DNA of 64,000 nucleotides from Mucilaginibacter aurantiaciroseus (GCF_024055595.1 NZ_JAMXOF010000001.1:1-64000); one strand, 5' to 3'. Counted from the first letter of the stretch, positions 7,653-17,406 are shown. The notes: generated by a model from the sequence alone, not told the origin. Made by a program: numbers and translations.

Positions 7653-8522
7653 ATGAACAGAAGAAACTTTATATACAGCAGCGGGATGCTGGCGGCATTG
7701 TCCGCATCGGATGCGATGGGGGCAACGCTAATCGGGCGCACAAAACCTGCCCGTGGCATTCAGCTTTACATGGTAAAAGAAGATATGGAGCGCGACCCTG
7801 CAGGCACGCTTAAACAACTGGGCGCCTTGGGCTACACCCAAATTGAAAGCTACGGCAGCGACAAAGGCATTTTTTGGGGCAAAACCAACACCGAGTTTAA
7901 AAAGATTGCCGCTGGTTATGGCCTTAACCTGGTAAGCACCCACTACAACCCCTGCACTTTAGAGGAGTTTAACAGGCTTGCCGCGCAGGGTGCCGAGGTA
8001 GGTATGAAGTACCTCATTTGCCCCTGGCTTGGCCCGCAAAAAACCATCAACGCGTTTAAAACCTTTGCCGATGATTTTAACAAGCGCGGCGCTATCTGCA
8101 AAAAGCATGGCCTGCGCTTTGGCTACCACCCGCACGATTACCCCTACAAACCGGTAGGCGGCGAGTTACCTATTGATGTACTGCTGGCCGGTACAGATAA
8201 GGCACTGGTAGATTTTGAGATGGATGTGTACTACACCGTAACCGGGGGTGCCGACCCATACGCCTACATGCGCAACCACAAAGGCCGCTTCAAACTCGCC
8301 CACCTGCGCGATGTGCTGAAGAAGCGCCTCCCTGCAAATAGCAAAGAGGAATCTGCCTGTGATATGGGCGAGGGGATCATCAACTTCAGGAAGTTTATTA
8401 CCACCGGGCAGGATACCGGCATGCAATACTTTTTTGTAGAGCAAAGCCGCTTTTACCACCAAACCCCACTGCAAAGCGCGCAAAAGAATATGGCGTATTT
8501 GAAGGGGTTACGCCTCACCTAA
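7653..8522 (+). CDS. Sugar phosphate isomerase/epimerase-like TIM barrel protein, exported
   Basis: A 289-residue protein of the xylose isomerase-like TIM barrel family. It begins MNRRNFIYSSGMLAALSASD, a twin-arginine-like or Sec signal, so it is probably periplasmic. Barrel strands are visible as GIQLYMV, YTQIESYG, LVSTHYN, KYLICPW, RFGYHPHDY and DFEMDVYY; the acidic and His residues in these (IESYG, HPHDY, FEMD, KLAHLRD) are the usual metal or substrate ligands. Such proteins in Bacteroidota often work with Gfo/Idh/MocA dehydrogenases, and one lies upstream. The exact reaction is unknown. A terminator follows directly. Confidence 0.83.
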   Translation: MNRRNFIYSSGMLAALSASDAMGATLIGRTKPARGIQLYMVKEDMERDPAGTLKQLGALGYTQIESYGSDKGIFWGKTNTEFKKIAAGYGLNLVSTHYNPCTLEEFNRLAAQGAEVGMKYLICPWLGPQKTINAFKTFADDFNKRGAICKKHGLRFGYHPHDYPYKPVGGELPIDVLLAGTDKALVDFEMDVYYTVTGGADPYAYMRNHKGRFKLAHLRDVLKKRLPANSKEESACDMGEGIINFRKFITTGQDTGMQYFFVEQSRFYHQTPLQSAQKNMAYLKGLRLT

Positions 8523-8524
8523 AT

Positions 8525-8549
8525 CCTCTTCATAAGAGAGGTTTTTTTT
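8525..8549 (+). terminator. Rho-independent terminator after the TIM-barrel gene
   Basis: CCTCT (8525-8529) pairs with AGAGG (8537-8541), followed by eight T residues (8542-8549). It lies between two convergent genes. Confidence 0.6.
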
Positions 8550-8570
8550 ATCTCTTGATCTCCCGAATCC

Positions 8571-9359
8571 CTACAATAAATAGATCTTAAAGAAGCGTTT
8601 GCCGTATTCGCCCCAACCTTCCATGGCTTTGGTGAGGGTGGTTTTAAGGGCGGCAGAAGTAGTTACCTTACCTTTTACAGGGGCACGCAGGCTGGTTTCG
8701 GCAACGGGCGCATCGGTAACTTTGGTGGCAAACCAGGTAACGTTCTCATGCGGCAGGGCAAGGCCCAATATCATCCCCGGTAAACCGCTGAACGATTCGG
8801 GTCCGCCCGATAAAGGGATCTCATCGCTGTAAAAAGCTACCACGTAAATGGAATCCATTACAATGGCGTTGGCGCGGCGGCACATGTAGCCGGCAATCTC
8901 GCGGGTTTCTTCGGTGATCTTCCAGTTGATCTTGCGGGCGGTATCCTTTACCAGAAACGTTTCCTCAAATACCTTTTTGTTGGTGGCGCTCAGGTTGGTG
9001 TTCAGGTCGGTATACGTGGTGTTTATTTGCTGTGCCAGGGGCATATCGCTAAACCAGCTGTTTGATGCGGGGGCGTTGTCTGCAACGGGGGCGTAAAGGG
9101 TTTTGTTGCTGCCAAAGGTAAGCGTGCTTTTCAGCACCTTAAACTGCGGGTTGCTTTTTTTGTACTGCTCAAAAGCGGGGGCGTACCAGCTTTCGTTATC
9201 CTTGTTAATTACGGCTTTTATTACACCGTACATGTTCACCCTTTTCTCAAACTCGATAGTGCCCGATGTGGTGAAATGTGCGTTCTGTGCAAATAAAGCG
9301 CTGCCGCTAATGAGGCAGGTTAGTAGTAGTAATAGTAGTAGTAATAGGTGCTTTTTCAT
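8571..9359 (-). CDS. GLPGLI family protein
   Basis: A 262-residue secreted or periplasmic protein of the Bacteroidota GLPGLI family, named after the motif seen here as SGLPGMILGL. It has a Sec signal peptide with nine leucines in a row (MKKHLLLLLLLLLTCL...LFAQ). Other family landmarks are ITEETREIAGYMCRRA and YSDEIPLSGGPE. The function of the family is unknown. It follows an outer-membrane barrel gene by 34 bp on the same strand, an arrangement often seen for this family, so the two are probably co-transcribed and may work together at the outer membrane. The Leu run is encoded by CTA/CTG-type trinucleotide repeats (about 9318-9350), which may be prone to slippage. Confidence 0.85.
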   Translation of the reverse strand: MKKHLLLLLLLLLTCLISGSALFAQNAHFTTSGTIEFEKRVNMYGVIKAVINKDNESWYAPAFEQYKKSNPQFKVLKSTLTFGSNKTLYAPVADNAPASNSWFSDMPLAQQINTTYTDLNTNLSATNKKVFEETFLVKDTARKINWKITEETREIAGYMCRRANAIVMDSIYVVAFYSDEIPLSGGPESFSGLPGMILGLALPHENVTWFATKVTDAPVAETSLRAPVKGKVTTSAALKTTLTKAMEGWGEYGKRFFKIYLL

Positions 9360-9393
9360 TGCTATATATTTTCTGTGTTGTAGTTCCCTTAAC

Positions 9394-12219
9394 TTATTTT
9401 TTTGCCGGTGTACCGCCGCCCATTCCGCTAAAATCCCAGCTTAACGATACCATGTAATACCTGCGGATGGTGGTGTAACGGTTCTCGGTAATGTAGGTGC
9501 TTGATGCGCTACGGGTAAAACCCGCGTTTTGGTTCAGTAAGTCGTTACCACTTAGGGTTAGTTTTAAACCGTCGCCTTTCAGGAACGCTTTGCTCAAACG
9601 TGCGTTAATAATAGTTTGGCGAAAATCGGTAGCGAAGGATTGCGTAGCCGCAGTATACTGGTACTGGCCATCGCTGCTAACTTCTATCTTCCATGGCAGG
9701 TAAACCTGTACCCAGTAATTGGCACTAAAACCACGGCCGTTGTTGTTAACGTCCGTGTTAAGTGACGATTGCGCAACGGTGTAAGTAGGGCCACCGCTTA
9801 AATATATCGAGTACTTTTTCTCCTTGTTTTTCGACAGGCCTAAAGTACCGCCATAGGTGTTGGATTTGGTTTTATTCAGCGCATTATCCTGCATACTAAA
9901 GTAGGTGTTACCATTCGTATTTAACCTGGCGTTTAAGCTTATGCCGGCAAAACCAAGTTTGCGGCTCATTTGCAGGTCAAAACTAAAGTTGTAGGGTTTT
10001 TGGCCCGGCAGGTTAACCGCCTGGGTGGTACTTTTACCTAAGGTTTTATCGGTGATTACGTTGTTAACGATAGGGTTTGTGGTAAAGCTGTAGTTACCGT
10101 TTAACCATACCGATTGGTCGCTTAATACCTTGTACATGTTGTAATAGCCATAAAAGCTATTGGTGAATGATGGTTTTAAGTTAGGGTTACCAATGGTAAT
10201 GTTCAACGGATCGGTATTTACCAGAACGGGTTGTAACTGATCTATCGTTGGCTGGGTTTGGTTACCATAATAGCCCAGGTTTAAATTGCTATAGGTAGAA
10301 AACTTGTACGAGTAGTTTGCCTGTGGCGCCCAGTTGGTAAAATTACGGCCTATAGATGTATTGGTGATCTCGTTCTCCTGTTTATAATCTACATTGGTAA
10401 CGCGTGTGCCAAAACGCAGGTTACTTTTGCCTTTTTTGTAATTGAAGTTGATGCCTCCCTGGTTTAATGTTTGGTTAAATATGTAGTGGTTACTTAACGA
10501 TGTATTTAAAAGATCATACTCGCCGCCTGCCAATCTATCGAAGGATTTTCTATCCGCATCGCTGTTATTTAAATCGAAACCATAATTAAACACTACCGCC
10601 AAAGCTTTGGTGATAGGCTCGGTATACGTTAAGTTGGTATTTAATCTGGATGTTTTAGTATTATCCGTTTTTCGCTGATTGATGATCTCCTGCGTAGTTG
10701 GAGCGCCGGTAAGGTCAAAATAGTCGATCTCCGATCTCAGGAAGCCGTCTGCCTTGTTTTCGGTACGGCCTGCCGTTACGTTAAACGATATAGTACGGCC
10801 CGGTTTCTTAAACTTTTTATTGTAAAAGATAGAGGCGTTATACAATTGCTGGTCAACACGGTTATCTATCCGTTTTTGGTTGGTGTTCAATAAGGTTTCG
10901 TTCTCGCGCCTGCTGGTAGAGGTATCCCTGGTGTGGGTATCGCTATTTTTAAGCGTACCATCCATAGAGATCTTTAGGTTTGATGTGGTATCCAGCTTAA
11001 CCGAATAAGTTGCATCCAGTTTTTGCCTGAAAATGCTATTGTTAAAGGTATTGTCAGATGCTGTTTTTATTACCCGGTTAGCTGTGGGGTCGACAGGGTT
11101 TTCCGGTAAGTTTTGTTGTGATTTGTTGTTGCGGGTACCATCAACCTCTAACGAGCCTGCTTTGTAATTGGTATTTAGCGCATACTTGTCGCTTTTCCAT
11201 TTATCATCGTAGTGAACACCACCTGTGTATGCTTTCGGGATACCCTGGTTGTTGTAGCGGCCATCAAACGAATCCAGCTCATCGTTGCCACCGCTGCTAA
11301 AATACATACCGCCGTCATCGCTAAATTGCATCCCCTCGCTGGTACCCAACTTGTTGTTGTCCTGCCAGCTAAGGCCTATTTTACCGGTGTTGGCACCAAT
11401 ACCGTAAACGCTAAACTTCTTTTTACCCTTAAATTTATTGTAAAGGCCTTGCGCCTGGTAGTAACCGTCGGTACCAATACCGGCATCCACCTTACCAAAG
11501 TAGCCGTTCTTTTTATCTTCTTTTAGCTTAATGTTAATGGTTTTGGTTTTCTGCCCGTCGTCAATCCCCGTAAAGGTAGCCTGGTCGCTTTTCTTGTCGT
11601 AAAGCTGTACTTTATCTACCATGTCGCCACGGATGTTTTTGGTAACCAGGGTGGGGTCATCGCCAAAAAACTCTTCGCCATCTACCAATACTTTTTGTAC
11701 GGTTTGGCCCTGGGCGGTTATCTTGCCATCCTTATCAACCTGTATGCCGGGTAGCTGTTTCAGCAGGTCTTCTACCTTGGAGTTTGGCTGGATGGTGTAA
11801 GCCTTCGCGTTAAATTCGGTAGTATCACCCTTGATCTTAATGGCGGCAATGGTGCCTTTTATCAGCACCTCGTTCAATAACCTCGATTTAAGGTTCATGG
11901 CGATGCTGCCAACGTTAAAAGTGGTTTTGGCAGAATCAAGCGTAAAGTTTTCTACATAGTCGGCATACCCAGGGTAGGTTACCAGCAGGATGAACTTGCC
12001 TTTGTTAAGGTTTGTTAAACTGAACGACCCAGTGGACGAAGCCCTTGTAAATTTACGAAGTGTAGAGTCTTTAGCGTTTAATACGCTGATGGAAGTATTG
12101 GCCAATTTTACATGAGCAACGCTATCAACAGATACGCCTTTTACCGAATAGTTGGTTTGCGCAAGCGCAGATAGGGCGCAAACGAAGCATAATACGAGCG
12201 CCGTAATTGTGAGTTTCAT
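9394..12219 (-). CDS. Outer membrane beta-barrel protein, TonB-receptor-like (OMP_b-brl_3 type)
   Basis: A 941-residue outer-membrane protein. It has a signal peptide (MKLTITALVLCFVCALSALA), a carboxypeptidase-regulatory-like beta sandwich (about 22-110), a plug-like region (EDLLKQLPGIQVDKDGKITA, VLVDGEEFFGDDPTL, about 145-195) and then a long barrel rich in alternating aromatic strands ending in W-D-F near the C-terminus. No TonB box was recognised. This is the architecture of outer-membrane beta-barrel proteins that pair with GLPGLI proteins; the GLPGLI gene follows by 34 bp. It could import a ligand or act in envelope or metal handling. The substrate is not visible. Confidence 0.85.
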   Translation of the reverse strand: MKLTITALVLCFVCALSALAQTNYSVKGVSVDSVAHVKLANTSISVLNAKDSTLRKFTRASSTGSFSLTNLNKGKFILLVTYPGYADYVENFTLDSAKTTFNVGSIAMNLKSRLLNEVLIKGTIAAIKIKGDTTEFNAKAYTIQPNSKVEDLLKQLPGIQVDKDGKITAQGQTVQKVLVDGEEFFGDDPTLVTKNIRGDMVDKVQLYDKKSDQATFTGIDDGQKTKTINIKLKEDKKNGYFGKVDAGIGTDGYYQAQGLYNKFKGKKKFSVYGIGANTGKIGLSWQDNNKLGTSEGMQFSDDGGMYFSSGGNDELDSFDGRYNNQGIPKAYTGGVHYDDKWKSDKYALNTNYKAGSLEVDGTRNNKSQQNLPENPVDPTANRVIKTASDNTFNNSIFRQKLDATYSVKLDTTSNLKISMDGTLKNSDTHTRDTSTSRRENETLLNTNQKRIDNRVDQQLYNASIFYNKKFKKPGRTISFNVTAGRTENKADGFLRSEIDYFDLTGAPTTQEIINQRKTDNTKTSRLNTNLTYTEPITKALAVVFNYGFDLNNSDADRKSFDRLAGGEYDLLNTSLSNHYIFNQTLNQGGINFNYKKGKSNLRFGTRVTNVDYKQENEITNTSIGRNFTNWAPQANYSYKFSTYSNLNLGYYGNQTQPTIDQLQPVLVNTDPLNITIGNPNLKPSFTNSFYGYYNMYKVLSDQSVWLNGNYSFTTNPIVNNVITDKTLGKSTTQAVNLPGQKPYNFSFDLQMSRKLGFAGISLNARLNTNGNTYFSMQDNALNKTKSNTYGGTLGLSKNKEKKYSIYLSGGPTYTVAQSSLNTDVNNNGRGFSANYWVQVYLPWKIEVSSDGQYQYTAATQSFATDFRQTIINARLSKAFLKGDGLKLTLSGNDLLNQNAGFTRSASSTYITENRYTTIRRYYMVSLSWDFSGMGGGTPAKK

Positions 12220-12327
12220 AACAGGTTTAATGAGCTACTAAGATATAACTAAAACCTTAGTAATAGAAAGGCCTTTGTTGTTAAAAAGTGTTAAATCTGC
12301 GTTTAGCGCATATCAGTCACATAATTG

Positions 12328-15135
12328 TTACGGTGCCTTCACAATTTTTGTACTGTAAATTATTTTTCCTTTTTGGGTGATTACGCTCGTATAAACACCC
12401 GGATATACATTGATGGGGACTGTGTTTTGTAACCCGTTAAAGGTTTTTGTAAGGCTCAGCCTCCCTATGGCATCATAAAGCTTTAACTCGTAATCGTTAG
12501 CCTCGCCGCTTAAAATAGTGAGTTGGGTGTTCACCGGGTTTGGGTACAGGGTAAACTGGTTGCTTTGTAAAAGTATGGCGCTTGCCAGGTCTGAATTAAC
12601 GTTGGTGCCATCTACAGTAGTAAGCCTTGCGCGGTAATAGTTGATGCCTTTTTTGGGTGAAGCATCAGTAAACTTGTATGCTAACACGCCAGTAACAACA
12701 TTGCTTGTACCGAAGGTAGTGTATCGATCTGTACCCGTCAGCTTTTCCCACATAATGGTTTTTAAATTGAGGGTACTGCCCACTTGCAAACTCAGCTCAA
12801 TGGTTTTGTTATCCCTAACCTCTGCCAGTAGCGTGCGGATGTAGCAGCCTACGCCCTGGGTGGTAGCATCAATGGTAAAACTTTTTACACCTTCAAAACC
12901 GTTACCCTGCGCGCTTACCGCAAAGTATTTGGAAGATTGCGCGTCCGCAGGGATCACAATAGAGGTATCGGTAGATGTGGTCAGTTTTTGCAGAAGATTA
13001 TCTTTGATGGTATAGATCACATATCCTGTTGCGCCGGGTTGCAGGTTCCAGTACAATAAAGTGCCGCTGGTGCAGTTATAGCCCACCTGCAAGGTTAAGG
13101 GTTGGGATATGGTAAACTCTTTACTAATATAATGCTGCGTACCAATGTGCATTTTTAACATCGCCTGCGTAAATTTGTCGGGCGTAGCCCATTCATAGGT
13201 ATTGGCATTTAGCGAGATCCCGTTTGCCTGCACCTGCCAGGTAGCCCCATGATCGTAACTCACACTTAAGTTGCCTGTAGTGTTGCTAAAAGTGCTTTGC
13301 CAGCGCAGGTAGTTATCTTCATTTGCCAAAAACTCATTCTTGCCAGATGGGGCCGTCCACTCAAACTGGTTATTAAGTTTGCTTTGATAGGCAATGTAAA
13401 AAGCCTGCGGCCCTTGTGGTACCCTGCTGCCTTTTATATTGATAGTGTAAACCCCCGCGGGAGGGTTTTGCAAGGTTACCTGCTCGGTGTTGTTCAACGT
13501 ATCGCGTTGCCTTTTAGCCGGGCTTAATAACGAATCGATAAGCGGGTAGGTGCTTAGCGTCCATGGTAGCAGGGTAGCACCTGTTGGCGTAGTAACCGAA
13601 AGGTCCAAATCATTTATTAAAGCATAGGGTGCGTTAAGCTGCGCCGGTGCATCATTCCATGCCAAAGAAATTTTGAGTGCGTTACAATTAGCGGGGACAG
13701 TTACCTGGTAACTGGTTTGCGCTTTATTGGCAACATTGCCTGTTTTAAAACGAGCGTCGGTTAGGGTACGTACAGCCTCCAACGCGTTTAATTTACCGTA
13801 TCCCGTTTTATAATCTACCGCGGCTGTGCCAATATCATCGGCACTGTTTATCAATATTGCTTTTATTAATGCAGATGATGGCAGCGCATTGTTTTGCTTT
13901 TTGTAGGCTTGCTGTAATAAGGCCACAGCGCCCGATGTAAACGCCGCCGCGCCCGATGTGCCGTCTTCTCCATCGGCCACCAATTCGGGCTTTATACGGC
14001 CGTCGTAGGCCGGCCCTGCAGAGCTTAATGCTTCGGGTATAGCTGTGCGGCCTGTACCACCCACAACCAGCACGTTTTTGGCCTGCTTAAAAGTTCCGGA
14101 CAGGTTAGCCATATTGGCTATACCGCTGTACACACCCGTAGCAGGCGCGGTTGTGCCGATATTGCCGGATGAGAATACGTGGACAATATCATCGTTGCCA
14201 TAAACCTGTCTGTCGTAAGCTTCGGCCTCGATACCGTAATAATTTTCGATACCCGTACCGTACGAGTGGTTTTGCAGTTTGATGTTAAAGGTTTTAAAAG
14301 CGGTAATGGTATCGGGCAAAAGCCTGGCGAAATCTGACGAGGTAAATTTTGCCGCCGGGGTAGCACCTTTGCCTTTTATAAATGAATTGCCGTTGCCGCC
14401 TATCAGCGTAGCCATAATGGTAGCATGGCCGGAATTTTTTTTGGCAGGGGTAATGGAGGTGAACGAACGGCCAAGCAGGTCCAGGTCATCCTCATCATAT
14501 CGTTCCTCTTTAACGCTTACGTTAATGCCGCTGCCGGTTAGATCTGTAAAATTATCGGCCACCGCCGATATATTGTTCGCGCCAAGGTCAAGGTCGTCAA
14601 TAACCAGCTCGGGGTGGGGTTTCCTGTCCAGCCCGGCAAAGGCAATATCCGGCTGCTGTAACAGCGCCGGCAGTTGGTTTAGTTTTATTTTCAGGTTAAT
14701 GATGTTCCCGTTAGTGGAAACAATGGTGCCGTATTTTGTGATTGCGGCAAGTGTGGCTGTGCTATGTTTTTTAAGCACCAGGTTAACCACTTTAGTGGTA
14801 TGGGGATGGCTGGCGTTTAAACGCACCAGATTATCGTCGGCCTTCCATAACGCGTTTGATGGTACAGCGCTGATGATATTTTCGGTTGGGGTAATGTTGC
14901 TTCGCGATGAAGCGATGTAGTAATAATAAGATACCCTTTTTACAAGGTTTAAGTTTTTAAGCCGGGATGGCTGGTTTACTTTAATAAGATAGTAATGTAG
15001 GCTGTCGGTTTTAAGTGTTTCCACCTTTGGCGCGGCATACATCTGCGTTACCGATTGATCGCTTAGTGTTTTTTGGGCGTATGATATGTTGAAGCAGGCA
15101 ATAAAAAGAAAAAGGCATACGGTCTTTTTTATCAT
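12328..15135 (-). CDS. S8 (subtilisin-like) serine protease with T9SS sorting domain
   Basis: A 935-residue secreted protease. The start MIKKTVCLFLF (15135) is preferred over an ATG five codons upstream because it begins the signal peptide. The His motif appears as NSGHATIMATLIGG, the oxyanion Asn region as FSSGNIG, and the nucleophile as DGTSGAAAFTSGAVALL. The Asp site is less clear (around VKEERYDEDDLD). Fibronectin-like and beta-sandwich segments follow. The last 75 or so residues (FTLYPNPVNTQLTI ... LKLYDAIGRL ... PGVYTSVI) form a type A T9SS C-terminal sorting domain, so it should be exported by the Gld/Por system encoded in this window and cleaved or attached at the surface. A HEIGH-type metalloprotease gene lies 79 bp upstream on the same strand. 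Confidence 0.88.
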   Translation of the reverse strand: MIKKTVCLFLFIACFNISYAQKTLSDQSVTQMYAAPKVETLKTDSLHYYLIKVNQPSRLKNLNLVKRVSYYYYIASSRSNITPTENIISAVPSNALWKADDNLVRLNASHPHTTKVVNLVLKKHSTATLAAITKYGTIVSTNGNIINLKIKLNQLPALLQQPDIAFAGLDRKPHPELVIDDLDLGANNISAVADNFTDLTGSGINVSVKEERYDEDDLDLLGRSFTSITPAKKNSGHATIMATLIGGNGNSFIKGKGATPAAKFTSSDFARLLPDTITAFKTFNIKLQNHSYGTGIENYYGIEAEAYDRQVYGNDDIVHVFSSGNIGTTAPATGVYSGIANMANLSGTFKQAKNVLVVGGTGRTAIPEALSSAGPAYDGRIKPELVADGEDGTSGAAAFTSGAVALLQQAYKKQNNALPSSALIKAILINSADDIGTAAVDYKTGYGKLNALEAVRTLTDARFKTGNVANKAQTSYQVTVPANCNALKISLAWNDAPAQLNAPYALINDLDLSVTTPTGATLLPWTLSTYPLIDSLLSPAKRQRDTLNNTEQVTLQNPPAGVYTINIKGSRVPQGPQAFYIAYQSKLNNQFEWTAPSGKNEFLANEDNYLRWQSTFSNTTGNLSVSYDHGATWQVQANGISLNANTYEWATPDKFTQAMLKMHIGTQHYISKEFTISQPLTLQVGYNCTSGTLLYWNLQPGATGYVIYTIKDNLLQKLTTSTDTSIVIPADAQSSKYFAVSAQGNGFEGVKSFTIDATTQGVGCYIRTLLAEVRDNKTIELSLQVGSTLNLKTIMWEKLTGTDRYTTFGTSNVVTGVLAYKFTDASPKKGINYYRARLTTVDGTNVNSDLASAILLQSNQFTLYPNPVNTQLTILSGEANDYELKLYDAIGRLSLTKTFNGLQNTVPINVYPGVYTSVITQKGKIIYSTKIVKAP

Positions 15136-15214
15136 ATCTATACAAAACAAGGGGGAGCCGGTAAAACTCCCCCTTAAAGTAATACTATTTAGTTGATCTT
15201 AAAAGCGATATGGC

Positions 15215-16051
15215 TTAGTACAAATAGTTAAGTGCTATTTTATCATTCGCGTTAAAGGTGCGGTCGCCGCCGTTAGAGCAGGCAAGCATCCAGGAAGCAG
15301 CATCAGCAGTAGATGGTGTGCCCGGGATACGTACTGCGCCAATGTTTGATGCACCCTCATTAACTGCGGTACCACCACAGCTGTAAGCGCGATTGTAATA
15401 ATCGGTATGGCGAAAACCAATGCAATGGCCCATTTCGTGCTGTAAAACAGAGGTTAAGTAACTAACATCCGGGTTGCTGCCGTAAGCTGCTGCATTGGTA
15501 TTCATCTGGATCTCGTTATATGGGTTGCCAGAACTTGTTGGGAAGCCTGATGAGCCTAAAGTGATGTAACCCCCGCTTGGGCCTTCGTTAAACCCAATGA
15601 TCTGGATTTGGCCGCCGCTGCTTACAAACTGGAATTTTAGGGTTAAGTTAAGCGCGTTGTAACGTGCAATTGCATTTTGTGTAGCCGTACCATACACCGT
15701 TGGCAGGTTAGATATTGATACCGTAACCGTACGCGGCAGGTTTTTTACCACATTGGTTGTTCGGTACTGCTCCGTTTCAGCAATACGAACATTCGGGCTG
15801 GTGCTTGCCTCGGTCAGGTTGGCCTCGGTCAATAAAATGTCGCCTTCTACCAGGTAGCCATTATTCACTTTACGTACCTGGTCTGTACTAAAACCAAGGT
15901 CGTTAATGTTTTTTAATACGGCTGCAGATACCTCTGTTTTTGAAACAGCGGTTACTTCTTTAGTAGATTTGCTGTCTTTTGTGCAGGCAAATAAAACGGT
16001 TGCGCCAAACGCAGCGATAACGCCGGTTTTGAATAATAATCTTGTTTTCAT
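15215..16051 (-). CDS. M57-type (HEIGH) zinc metalloprotease lipoprotein
   Basis: A 278-residue protein. The zinc motif is HEMGHCIGFRHTD, with H205, E206, H209 and H215, matching the dual-action HEIGH metallopeptidase family. The start MKTRLLFKTGVIAAFGATVLFAC gives a lipobox with Cys23, so it is probably a membrane-anchored lipoprotein of the periplasm or surface. There is an N-terminal propeptide-like region to about residue 100. It precedes the T9SS-type subtilase by 79 bp in the same direction, suggesting a small operon of extracellular proteases. The substrate is unknown. Confidence 0.85.
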   Translation of the reverse strand: MKTRLLFKTGVIAAFGATVLFACTKDSKSTKEVTAVSKTEVSAAVLKNINDLGFSTDQVRKVNNGYLVEGDILLTEANLTEASTSPNVRIAETEQYRTTNVVKNLPRTVTVSISNLPTVYGTATQNAIARYNALNLTLKFQFVSSGGQIQIIGFNEGPSGGYITLGSSGFPTSSGNPYNEIQMNTNAAAYGSNPDVSYLTSVLQHEMGHCIGFRHTDYYNRAYSCGGTAVNEGASNIGAVRIPGTPSTADAASWMLACSNGGDRTFNANDKIALNYLY

Positions 16052-16322
16052 GTGTTTGAAAGTTGTTTAGTGTTTGATAAGTTTTAATTATAGACGTAGT
16101 ATAGCCGGCCAGCTATGTATTGTATACGATAGCAATATAACAAAGTTTCATTTGAGTTAACAAATAATTATTTTTTTTCTTGAAAAACAAACACTGCTGC
16201 TTTAAGGTAGTTTAATGGCCAATATTAAGTGTAGTAGCAGGCGCCAATTAATCCTGAAATTAATTGAGTTAATTATTAAGAAATGTAGTATTGACGGCTA
16301 ATGGAGGTTTTTGCGGAAGATT

Positions 16323-16880
16323 TTAATAAGTAAACGGGCTGTCGAAAGTATCGAAAGCGGGTTGTTCCTGGTCTTTTGCCGATAGCAGGGCATCTTTTTC
16401 GGCAATGCCCCAGCCAATGGCCAGTTTGGGGTCGTTCCAGGCCAGGCCAATCTCCGATTCTTTGTTGTACAGGCCGCCGCTAACTTTGTAAACAAATAGG
16501 GTATTATCCTGCAGGGTTAAAAAACCATGCACACAGCCGGGAGGGATCCATAGCTGTAATTTATTATCGGCACTAAGCTCTACCGCCACATGCCTGCCGT
16601 AAGTGGGCGAGCCCTTGCGGGCATCAACCGCAACATCTAAAACGGCGCCTTGCAGCACCCGTACCAGTTTGCCCTGGGCATACGGCGGTGCCTGCGCGTG
16701 CAAACCGCGGATGGTATTCTTTTGGGATAAGGATTGATTATCCTGCACGAAATCTGCATCGATACCCGCCTCTGTGAAAGCACGTTTGCTGTAGCTTTCA
16801 TAAAAGTAGCCGCGGTCGTCGCTAAATACTTTTGGCTCGAACAGGAATACGCCGGGTATGATGGTTTCGGTAAAGCCCAT
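16323..16880 (-). CDS. rfbC: dTDP-4-dehydrorhamnose 3,5-epimerase
   Basis: A 185-residue RmlC-fold enzyme that epimerises C3 and C5 of dTDP-4-keto-6-deoxyglucose in dTDP-L-rhamnose synthesis. The family core is present: NTIRGLHAQ with catalytic His61, GKLVRVLQGAVLDVAVD with Lys71, LWIPPGCVHGFL, and Tyr131 in LFVYKVSGG. The length is normal. It is two bases downstream of the DUF4286 gene and on the same transcript. The other rhamnose genes (rfbA, rfbB, rfbD) are not in the window, so this copy is isolated from them. Confidence 0.92.
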   Translation of the reverse strand: MGFTETIIPGVFLFEPKVFSDDRGYFYESYSKRAFTEAGIDADFVQDNQSLSQKNTIRGLHAQAPPYAQGKLVRVLQGAVLDVAVDARKGSPTYGRHVAVELSADNKLQLWIPPGCVHGFLTLQDNTLFVYKVSGGLYNKESEIGLAWNDPKLAIGWGIAEKDALLSAKDQEQPAFDTFDSPFTY

Positions 16881-16882
16881 GG

Positions 16883-17185
16883 CTAGTCTACAGTTTTCAT
16901 TAAAGTATTGAACAATACAAAACGCTCATTAAACTGCGCCTGGTGTAAATCCTGATGCTTAAACAAATGCTTGGAGTAATATTCCTGGAACTGCTCAATA
17001 GTATCCGCGTTAAACTGTACACAGTAAGTGATGCCGTCGTTAGGCGAATCTACAATGGTTAACAAGCGGTACGAACTGAAGTAGCCGGTAGACATTACCA
17101 ACGGGATGTGTACGTTCTTCATCCAGTCCAGCCATTCCTGCTCAACGGTATCATCTAAAATTACGGTGTCATTATATACGATCAT
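16883..17185 (-). CDS. DUF4286 family protein
   Basis: A 100-residue cytoplasmic protein of the DUF4286 family (MIVYNDTVILDD, EWLDWMKNVHIP, FVLFNTLMKTVD), common in Bacteroidota and of unknown function, with a ferredoxin-like/dimeric alpha-beta barrel look. It is the first gene of a two-gene unit with rfbC. Its promoter ends four bases before the ATG, so the mRNA is probably leaderless. Confidence 0.85.
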   Translation of the reverse strand: MIVYNDTVILDDTVEQEWLDWMKNVHIPLVMSTGYFSSYRLLTIVDSPNDGITYCVQFNADTIEQFQEYYSKHLFKHQDLHQAQFNERFVLFNTLMKTVD

Positions 17186-17189
17186 GCTG

Positions 17190-17219
17190 CAAAGCTACAA
17201 TTTGGGTTTGGGATTACAA
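17190..17219 (-). promoter_or_regulatory. Promoter of the DUF4286-rfbC unit, leaderless type
   Basis: On the minus strand TTG (17219-17217), 19 bp, then TAGCTTTG (17197-17190), a full match to -33 TTG / -7 TAnnTTTG. CAGC and then the ATG (17185) follow, so the box ends four bases before the start codon. Confidence 0.7.
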
Positions 17220-17227
17220 TTACCCTA

Positions 17228-17364
17228 TGTCATTTCGATGCGATAGCGAGAAATCTTGTTAGATCAGATAAGCGAACTCTGCAAGCGGCTGTGCATATCT
17301 AACAAGATTTATCTGCGATGAGCTCCCTTCGGTCGGTTCTCCTCACTATCGCATCGAAATGACA
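17228..17364. repeat. REP-like nested inverted repeat, 137 bp
   Basis: Outer arms TGTCATTTCGATGCGATAG (17228-17246) and its exact complement (17346-17364), 19 bp. Inner arms AAATCTTGTTAGAT (17251-17264) and its complement (17297-17310), 14 bp. It sits between the DUF4286 promoter and the end of the TPR gene. It resembles the REP/BIME-type palindromes scattered in Bacteroidota intergenic DNA and could fold into a long cruciform or transcript hairpin. Confidence 0.85.
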
Positions 17365-17406
17365 TGCTTTTTTAACTAATCTCCAATCACCAGCCTCTAA
17401 TCACTA

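Noticed and set aside
14279..14920. 213-codon plus-strand frame within the subtilase gene
   Set aside because: It is antisense to the catalytic domain of the protease and has no recognisable features.
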